A DNA stretch of 64,000 bases, taken from positions 61,928 through 125,927 of the forward strand of contig JAJYBI010000007.1 in assembly GCA_021779095.1 (NCBI GenBank). The letters run 5' to 3'. A program made the position numbers and the translations under genes. The stretch comes from Deltaproteobacteria bacterium (lineage in GTDB: Bacteria > Desulfobacterota > Desulfuromonadia > Geobacterales > JAJYBI01). Positions 59,241-64,000 of the stretch are shown here, piece by piece (positions within the stretch are counted from its first letter, which is position 1; each line of letters opens with the position of its first letter). A model generated the notes under the pieces. The model saw only the letters and a program-made list of their open reading frames with translations. It had not been told where the DNA came from and did no database searches.

Positions 59241-60437
59241 ATGTCCATTCCCGTCAATGATATTGCGTCGCCGGGTGGTTCAGCATCTCGACCGCCAACC
59301 GGCCGGTTCATTCCCACCTATTTCGCCCCACCTGAGCGGAGGTCCGGAACGGACCTGGACGCGGACGTCAGGCGCGTGGTGAGCAACGACTTCATCAACG
59401 GGCTCATGTCCATCGCCAACGGCCTCCTCGCCGTCCTTAACGACAAGCGGCAGGTCGTGGCGCTCAACGATGCGTTCGTCAAGCTTTTGGGCGTTGAGGA
59501 TATCGGGACGGTCCTGGGGTTGCGGCCGGGGGAACTGGTCAACTGCGTTCACGCCCACGAGATGCCCGGCGGCTGCGGCACGTCGGAATACTGTGCCACC
59601 TGCGGGGCGGTGGTCTCCATCATGGCGGCCATGGAAACCCGCAAACCGCAGGAACGTACCTGCGCCCTGACCATCGAGAAGGACAACCAGCAGGTCGACC
59701 TGTATTTCAGCGTGCGCAGCTGTCCCGTGACGCTGGGTGACGGCCTGTACGTGCTCCTGTTCCTGCAGGACATTACCCTGCAGCAGCACCGGGCCTGCCT
59801 GGACCGGACGTTTTACCACGACATCAACAACATCCTCTGCGCGCTCATCGGCAAGAGCGAACTGATATCGCGACACACCCAGCCGACGGAAGACAAGCTG
59901 AAGGAGCTGCACCACATCGTCATGCGGATCGCCCAGGAGATAGCGATCCAGAGCGAGCTCCAGAAATCCCTCGATGCCAGTTACAAGCCGCTCTACTCCG
60001 ATGTCAGCGTGAACGACATCCTGACCGATCTCCGGGAAATCTTCGACGACCACCCGCTGACGGCCCATCGCCGGTTCGAGGTGAGTCCCGTATCCAGCGA
60101 CGTCGTCTTCTCCACCGATTTCCATCTCGTGAGCCGTATCCTCATCAACATGGTGACCAACGCCCTCGAAGCCACTCCCGAAGGGAAGGCGGTCACACTC
60201 TCCATCGAGCCGCTGCACAACGCCGTATCCTTCCGGGTCTGGAACCCCGGGGCTATTCCCGAGGCCATTGCGCTCCGTGTATTCCAGCGCAACTTCAGCA
60301 CGAAGGAGAAGATGGGGCGGGGGTTCGGCACCTACTCCATGAAGCTGTTCGGTGAGAAGGTCCTGGGAGGCATGGTCTCCTTCACGACCTCCGAGGCCGA
60401 TGGTACGACCTTCAGCTTTACCCTCCCGACGCAATAG
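59241..60437 (+). CDS. PAS-domain sensor histidine kinase with a cysteine-rich PAS
   Basis: Cytoplasmic kinase of 398 aa without membrane segments. The PAS domain (about residues 45-180) contains NCVHAHEMPGGCGTSEYCATCGA, three to four cysteines that could hold an Fe-S cluster or zinc. The H-box is TFYHDINNILCALIG, with His about 195 followed by Asp-Ile-Asn-Asn. N-box NMVTNALEAT and G-boxes (GRGFGTYSMKLFG, GTTFSFTLP) complete the ATPase domain. No response regulator is adjacent. GGAGG precedes the start. The input could be redox or a gas, as inferred from the cysteines. Confidence 0.9.
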   Translation: MSIPVNDIASPGGSASRPPTGRFIPTYFAPPERRSGTDLDADVRRVVSNDFINGLMSIANGLLAVLNDKRQVVALNDAFVKLLGVEDIGTVLGLRPGELVNCVHAHEMPGGCGTSEYCATCGAVVSIMAAMETRKPQERTCALTIEKDNQQVDLYFSVRSCPVTLGDGLYVLLFLQDITLQQHRACLDRTFYHDINNILCALIGKSELISRHTQPTEDKLKELHHIVMRIAQEIAIQSELQKSLDASYKPLYSDVSVNDILTDLREIFDDHPLTAHRRFEVSPVSSDVVFSTDFHLVSRILINMVTNALEATPEGKAVTLSIEPLHNAVSFRVWNPGAIPEAIALRVFQRNFSTKEKMGRGFGTYSMKLFGEKVLGGMVSFTTSEADGTTFSFTLPTQ

Positions 60438-60501
60438 GCTCACCGTACCCCTGACAGCACACTCGACAGGTTTCCGTCCGCCAACGCCCGTATCGTCCCC
60501 G

Positions 60502-60530
60502 TTGACAACCATGTGAACGCAGTGTAATCT
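60502..60530 (+). promoter_or_regulatory. Sigma-70 promoter upstream of a small ORF
   Basis: A perfect TTGACA, exactly 17 bases, then TAATCT, one of the best promoters in the window. Expected start of transcription is near 60537, about 50 bases before the small ORF at 60589. Confidence 0.68.
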
Positions 60531-60588
60531 CGTGGCAATTATGACCGATGGGGTTGTCGTGGTGTGATCAAGCCGGGGGAAGGGGAAG

Positions 60589-60696
60589 ATGAAATCCTTC
60601 GGCCTCATCGTCGCTGGAGCAGCGGTTGGCGGAGGTGTATCGTTAGCTGCGAAAGTTACCGATATAGGTAATCTGGCAGACTACCTATACCGGTAG
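60589..60696 (+). CDS. Small hydrophobic protein, 35 aa
   Basis: Not a known family. The reading frame encodes MKSFGLIVAGAAVGGGVSLA followed by about 15 residues ending DYLYR. It is hydrophobic and Gly/Ala-rich with glycine-zipper-like spacing, like a short membrane peptide. AGGGGAAG precedes the ATG and a near-ideal promoter lies 60-90 bases upstream. Its last codons lie in the first of three 20-bp tandem repeats, and each repeat carries a stop codon at a similar place. It may be a genuine small membrane protein or a type I toxin-like peptide. Confidence 0.45.
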   Translation: MKSFGLIVAGAAVGGGVSLAAKVTDIGNLADYLYR

Positions 60697-60741
60697 TAAG
60701 TTACTTATACTGGTAATAAACTACCTATATACTGAAACTGC
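60682..60741 (+). repeat. Three 20-bp imperfect tandem repeats
   Basis: Units at 60682-60701, 60702-60721 and 60722-60741, each beginning TAC(C/T)TATA and holding a TACC...GGTA-type inverted core. The first unit overlaps the 3' end of the small ORF. The array ends 13 bases before the left inverted repeat of the insertion sequence. Function unknown; iteron- or operator-like. Confidence 0.6.
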
Positions 60742-60853
60742 TCAATAAGACATTATGTCTGTCAGTAGAAAATAAGCGACCTACCCCTTGCAAACGTGGA
60801 TTATGTTGGGAATGCGAATTCACCACACAGAGCCACAACCAAGGAGGTAGGTC

Positions 60854-61969
60854 ATGAAGAAGAATATCACATTTGTCGGGCTTGATGTCCACAAAGACTC
60901 CATCGATGTAGCTCTTGCCGATGCCGGACGTGATGGAGATGTCCGGTTTTACGGCACGATCGGCGGCGACTTAGAATCACTACACAAGGTTATCCGCAAG
61001 CTGCAAAGCAAAGGCTCCGAACTTCGTTTCGTTTACGAAGCAGGTCCCTGCGGCTACGAAATATATCGCTCTCTGACAAACCAAGGATTTGACTGCATTG
61101 TGGTTGCACCATCCAAGATTCCACGCAAAAGCGGTGATCGGATCAAGAACGACCGTCGCGATGCCTTGAGCCTGGCAAGGCTACATCGCTCTGGAGATTT
61201 GGCAGGTGTTTATGTCCCAACAGTAGAACATGAAGCCATGCGCGATTTGTCCCGTGGGCGAGAAGATGCCGTCAAGGCATTGCGAGTAGCCCGCCAACTC
61301 CTCTTGGCTTTCCTGCTCCGGCATGGGCACCGTTACAGTGGTAAATCATACTGGACCAAAGCCCATAACAACTGGATTGCTGGGATCAAGATGCCGCATC
61401 GGGCGCAGCAAATCGCCCTGCAGGAATATGTGCATGCCACCCAAGAGCAGTTGGAGCGGGTACAGCGTTTTACACAACAAATCCAGGAACTAGTGCCACA
61501 GTGGCAACTGGCACCGCTGGTAACAACCTTGCAGGCTCTACGTGGTGTTTCCCTGATTGTTGCCGTCACAACCGTTGCTGAACTTGGCGATCTGACCAGA
61601 TTTGACTCAGCAAAACAGTTGATGGCTTACCTGGGGCTTGTCCCTAGTGAACATTCCAGCGGTAGTGCCATTAGGCGAGGCGGCATCACCAAATCCGGCA
61701 ATGGCCATGTGCGACGGGCGCTTACGGAGGCAGCGCATACTTACTGCCATCCTGCACGGGAAGGTCGGGCCTTGCTAGCGAGGACGGAAGGATTGCCACA
61801 GGAGGTCAGGAGTATTGCGTGGAAAGCGCAGGTTAGGCTATGCGGACGGTTCAAGAAACTTATTGCCAGAGGCAAAAACAAAAAAGCCGTTATCACAGCT
61901 ACTGCCCGTGAACTTGCTGCGTTCATGTGGGCCATCGCCTGCGCGACATTGCCGGGGGAGACAGCATAA
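60854..61969 (+). CDS. IS110/IS1111-family transposase
   Basis: A 371-aa recombinase. The N-terminal RuvC-like DEDD domain has FVGLDVHKDSIDVAL, FVYEAGPCGYEIYRSL and IKNDRRDALSLARLH. The C-terminal Transposase_20 domain has LRGVSLIVAVTTVAELGDLTRF, MAYLGLVPSEHSSGS and the serine-containing RRGGITKSGNGHVRR, the site of DNA attack. AAGGAGGTAG precedes the ATG. It looks intact. IS110-family enzymes are guided by an RNA made from a non-coding end of the element. Confidence 0.95.
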   Translation: MKKNITFVGLDVHKDSIDVALADAGRDGDVRFYGTIGGDLESLHKVIRKLQSKGSELRFVYEAGPCGYEIYRSLTNQGFDCIVVAPSKIPRKSGDRIKNDRRDALSLARLHRSGDLAGVYVPTVEHEAMRDLSRGREDAVKALRVARQLLLAFLLRHGHRYSGKSYWTKAHNNWIAGIKMPHRAQQIALQEYVHATQEQLERVQRFTQQIQELVPQWQLAPLVTTLQALRGVSLIVAVTTVAELGDLTRFDSAKQLMAYLGLVPSEHSSGSAIRRGGITKSGNGHVRRALTEAAHTYCHPAREGRALLARTEGLPQEVRSIAWKAQVRLCGRFKKLIARGKNKKAVITATARELAAFMWAIACATLPGETA

Positions 61970-62281
61970 CCAAGAAGTTCAGAGATCAACTTCAGTCTAA
62001 GGAGACTCCCGAGCCCGAAATCACAAACATCCCAGGCCAGAGGCAGAGACGCGATCACGTTCAGGAGAACCCTCGAAACTCGTAAGCGAATAAGGCGCGA
62101 GCCGAACTTCCGAAATAAGAGCGAGGCAGCTCCGCGACGCAGCCAAGTCATGCGGTAACCAACCCGCGTATATCAGAGTGATCAAACGTCGCCACAGGAT
62201 CCCGTCTCTGCCTGTGCCCTGGGAGACATACTGAACAAAAAACCGTTAAATCAAGGGAAGGAATACTATTCCCTTATTGAC
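61970..62281 (+). ncRNA. Candidate guide (bridge/seek) RNA region in the IS right end
   Basis: 312 bases between the transposase stop and the right inverted repeat, with no gene. Arms at 62030-62059 and 62195-62224 are complementary at about 25 of 30 positions, including runs of 7 and 11 bases, closing a structured domain of about 195 nt. Inside are smaller hairpins such as GCGG/CCGC at about 62152-62167. A 7-bp hairpin (62253-62259 with 62269-62275) just before the repeat could be a terminator. In IS1111-group elements the guide RNA is encoded downstream of the transposase, which fits this place. Confidence 0.45.
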
Positions 62282-62323
62282 ACTGACAGACATATCACGA
62301 GTTGGCTGACATGAGAAAAATAA

Positions 62324-62650
62324 ATGAATGAATCAGGAAATATTTGCCCAGGATGCAAGAGTGACGTTGGAACCAGGCTAGTGTGGCCTGACGGAGGGAT
62401 TAAATGTCCCCATTGCCGTCAGAAACTAAAATATAACCCAGCAGGAGTTGGGTTATTTTCCTTACTGCTGTTTATTTACTTTAACATTCTTACTCTTGCA
62501 CTGTTTCTAACTTCCGACCTTTTGATTCCCAGAATGTCAACTCGCGTCTATATGCTATTTTGGATGGGAATTGGTTGTTGTATGTGGATTCCGTTTGGGT
62601 TCTTCGCTGGCTACCGGTTAAGAATAAAATCAAAGCTAGAACTGAAATAG
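62324..62650 (+). CDS. Small zinc-ribbon membrane protein
   Basis: No known function. A 108-aa protein with an N-terminal zinc ribbon (ICPGCKS, then KCPHCRQKL), two hydrophobic segments (GVGLFSLLLFIYFNILTLALFLT and MLFWMGIGCCMWIPFGFFAGY) and a basic tail. It is AT-richer than the chromosome around it. It starts just outside the IS right end, has no clear ribosome site and lies 15 bases before the next gene. Size, composition and a nearby attC-like site are typical of integron cassette genes. Confidence 0.65.
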   Translation: MNESGNICPGCKSDVGTRLVWPDGGIKCPHCRQKLKYNPAGVGLFSLLLFIYFNILTLALFLTSDLLIPRMSTRVYMLFWMGIGCCMWIPFGFFAGYRLRIKSKLELK

Positions 62651-62665
62651 TTAAAAGGCCTGCTA

Positions 62666-63127
62666 ATGGAAACCAATAACAGTCAAGAAATTTCCGAGAG
62701 CAAGTGGCGAGACCTCGTCGGAGGTTTCATCTTAGCCTTCGGCGAAATAGAGTTCATCACATACAGACTTTGGAATGAGCTCTTCCCCGACCAGAAACCA
62801 CTAGAGAAGTTCCGCCCACGAACAAACCAAATACTTGCCAGCCTGCAGGAATCACCGAAGAAAAATGAAGCCGTGATTCAGTTACTCACTGAGGCAGTTG
62901 GTCTAGCCGAGAAAAGAAACATCGTAGCGCACAACCCAATGCAGGTACAGGTGTTCCAGCACACACGCACTGGTCAAATCATGATCGATCACGCAATCAC
63001 GTGCAGAAAGACAGAAGAGTACATCGACGACCTGCAGGAACATAGTAGGGTCAGGTCTACATTCTACACAGAAGTAGAGGACAGTAGTGGAACGCAATCA
63101 TGGAGAGTCATGGGATGTAGAATGTAG
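62666..63127 (+). CDS. HEPN-like protein with 3' end replaced by a repeat element
   Basis: A 153-aa orphan. Residues about 15-125 are helical and contain LAEKRNIVAHNP, an RNxxxH motif like the catalytic motif of HEPN ribonucleases. Toxin or immunity roles are common for that fold, but the match is only a short motif. From about residue 128 the frame runs through an inverted-repeat element (63047-63137), so the last 26 residues (RVRSTFYTEV... to the stop) are encoded by the insertion. The native C-terminus is lost or altered. The gene is AT-rich with poor codon match to the chromosome. Confidence 0.6.
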   Translation: METNNSQEISESKWRDLVGGFILAFGEIEFITYRLWNELFPDQKPLEKFRPRTNQILASLQESPKKNEAVIQLLTEAVGLAEKRNIVAHNPMQVQVFQHTRTGQIMIDHAITCRKTEEYIDDLQEHSRVRSTFYTEVEDSSGTQSWRVMGCRM

Positions 63128-63137
63128 ACCTGACCCT
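63047..63137. repeat. Short inverted-repeat element (REP/MITE-like), 91 bp
   Basis: Perfect 22-bp inverted repeats at 63047-63068 and 63116-63137 flank a 47-bp centre. Ends of the form AGGGTCAGGTCTACATT recall REP-type palindromes moved by RAYT transposases, as I remember them; no such transposase is in the window. It sits inside the 3' end of the HEPN-like gene. Confidence 0.75.
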
Positions 63138-63146
63138 CCATCTTTC

Positions 63147-63208
63147 CCCCAACGAGCCAGTAGAGCCGACTCGCTAACGCTCTCGGCTCACCGGCCAGCC
63201 CGTTAGAC
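63147..63208 (+). other. Integron attC-like recombination site
   Basis: Ends with a consensus core GTTAGAC (GTTRRRY) at 63202-63208 and begins with CCCCAAC (RYYYAAC with one mismatch) at 63147-63153. Between them, inner arms GAGCCGA (63163-63169) and TCGGCTC (63183-63189) are perfectly complementary, and the outer AACG/CGTT also pair. Length 62 bp. This is the folded, imperfectly palindromic layout of attC sites. It lies between two small unrelated genes, where a cassette junction is expected. Confidence 0.6.
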
Positions 63209-63273
63209 AATATAATTTCAATAAGTTTTAGTCTGACGTTGGATTGATAAGGATTATTTGAAAGGGGGATGCT

Positions 63274-63867
63274 ATGAAAATACAATCAATCCTTTTCGGA
63301 ATATTTATTTTTATCCTCTTAACTCTAATCTACGGATGTTCAGGACCTTGGAAGGGGAAGGTAATTGACGTCGAAACGAAAGAACCTGTGGAGGGTGCTG
63401 TCGTAATGGCAGTTTGGGACAGAGTTTACAGAACCCCTATGGGTACGAACAATTACTTTTATGAAGCTAAAGAAACATTGACGAACAAAGATGGTGAATA
63501 CGAGATACCTTCGTATACGCCGATTAATATTTTACCTATCATAAGCTATATGAGTGGCCCGTTCTTCACTATATATAAACCTGGTTACGGTAGCATTCAG
63601 GGGTTGGACCTAGAGCACATTTTTATAAACACAACGAAAGGTAAGATGGAATGGAAAGAGCGTGACAAGGGATTTGCCATCTCTCCTGGAATTGTTGAGT
63701 TACCAAAACTCAAGACAATAGAAGAAAGAAAATCTTTTACTGGTCCATCTCCTCAAGGGCATGACAAAGATTACAAAAAGCAGAAGCTGCTGATTAACTA
63801 CTTGAGAGAAGAACATAAATTTCTCTTTCCGACGAGTACAGGGACATTATATGGAACTGAGCAATGA
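63274..63867 (+). CDS. Orphan lipoprotein with a carboxypeptidase-regulatory-like domain
   Basis: A 197-aa protein with a signal peptide ending in lipobox LIYGC (Cys about 22). The mature start WKGKVIDVETKEPVEGAVVMAVW matches the carboxypeptidase-regulatory-like/transthyretin-type beta fold, with LTNKDGEYEIPSYTP as its second motif. The rest is Lys/Glu-rich and unrecognised. AAGGGGG precedes the ATG. It is AT-rich, follows the attC-like site by 65 bases, and is followed at once by an IS30-type end, which suggests a cassette whose downstream junction was interrupted. Confidence 0.75.
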   Translation: MKIQSILFGIFIFILLTLIYGCSGPWKGKVIDVETKEPVEGAVVMAVWDRVYRTPMGTNNYFYEAKETLTNKDGEYEIPSYTPINILPIISYMSGPFFTIYKPGYGSIQGLDLEHIFINTTKGKMEWKERDKGFAISPGIVELPKLKTIEERKSFTGPSPQGHDKDYKKQKLLINYLREEHKFLFPTSTGTLYGTEQ

Positions 63868-63874
63868 GAGGACG

Positions 63875-64000
63875 GTAGATTCAATTCGTAAGTGCACCAT
63901 GTGAGCTAAGCAGAGGACATGGCAGGCAAATCTGGTAGTGTGTGAAGCGCGACCAACACATACCCCAGGAGGAGCCCACCATGTCCTACACGCATCTTAC
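63875..64000 (+). mobile_element. Left end of an IS30-family element, continues past the window
   Basis: GTAGATTCAATT near 63875-63887 resembles the terminal inverted repeat of IS30. About 95 bases later AGGAGGAG and an ATG at 63981 begin a transposase-like frame. Only the first end is visible. Confidence 0.6.
63981..64000 (+). CDS. IS30-family transposase, 5' fragment
   Basis: Only six codons are visible (MSYTHL). MSYTHLT-type starts are typical of IS30-family transposases, and the sequence before it looks like an IS30 end with a strong ribosome site. The call rests on this short stretch and its context. Confidence 0.5.

Larger units (their letters stand above)
60754..62294 (+). mobile_element. 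IS110-family insertion sequence, IS1111 group
   Basis: Complete element of about 1.5 kb with one transposase gene. A perfect 13-bp inverted repeat, TATGTCTGTCAGT at 60754-60766 and its complement at 62282-62294, bounds it. Subterminal inverted repeats are a property of the IS1111 group, so the true ends should lie a few bases outside these positions. No target duplication is evident, as expected. A structured non-coding right end of about 310 bp follows the transposase gene. Confidence 0.82.

Noticed and set aside
62303..62313. GTTGGCT beside the IS right end as an attC core
   Set aside because: The sixth base breaks GTTRRRY and no paired left core or inner arms are seen.

Overview
The window (about 60% G+C for most of its length) reads as chromosome of a Geobacteraceae/Geobacterales-type deltaproteobacterium. 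The reasons are the gene content and order: a ftsH-folP-cdaA-cdaR-glmM-pdxJ-acpS-nnr run, the citramalate synthase route to isoleucine, trigger factor-clpP-clpX-lon, haemerythrin- and rubrerythrin-like proteins, and a hydrogenase-related (Ehr-type) membrane complex of the kind found in Geobacter. No rRNA, CRISPR array or prophage is visible. Five tRNA genes are present.

Layout. 1-10500: the end of a Tat-exported molybdenum hydroxylase pair, a quinone oxidoreductase, then single genes for oxygen/iron proteins, envelope proteins and proteases, with two palindromic repeat elements. 10491-11090: a gene-free stretch with a cluster of DnaA-box-like sites. 11091-29207: alanine dehydrogenase, then a long plus-strand housekeeping block covering tRNA lysidine synthesis, FtsH, folate, cyclic di-AMP synthesis and its regulator, cell-wall precursor synthesis, PLP, ACP activation, NAD(P)HX repair, tRNA t6A, aspartate kinase, citramalate synthase, a DHH phosphoesterase, RNase PH and an ITPase. 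29257-29646: tRNA-Pro, Arg, His and Leu. 29731-35326: the protein quality-control run tig-clpP-clpX-lon, then tRNA-Cys. 35703-47644: an outer-membrane-type protein, a CBS-regulated family II pyrophosphatase, and an overlapping mutS-amidase-glnD-xerD chain ending in phosphoglycerate mutase.

48354-59120: a minus-strand six-gene operon (ehrA-B-C-D-L-S order) encodes a complex-I-like membrane complex whose large subunit lacks the [NiFe] cysteine ligands. Divergent from it are a MazE/MazF-type toxin-antitoxin pair, an HTH-PTS IIA fusion protein and a second NuoL-like subunit. 59241-60437: a PAS histidine kinase with a cysteine-rich PAS domain.

60437-64000: an accessory region, AT-richer than the rest. 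It holds a promoter and an unlisted 35-codon ORF, 20-bp tandem repeats, a complete IS110-family (IS1111-group) element with 13-bp subterminal inverted repeats and a structured non-coding right end, small orphan genes, a short inverted-repeat element that has rewritten the 3' end of a HEPN-like gene, an integron attC-like site, a lipoprotein gene, and the start of an IS30-family element at the window edge. This looks like an integron-cassette-type island attacked by insertion sequences, and it is the part most likely to hold something new.
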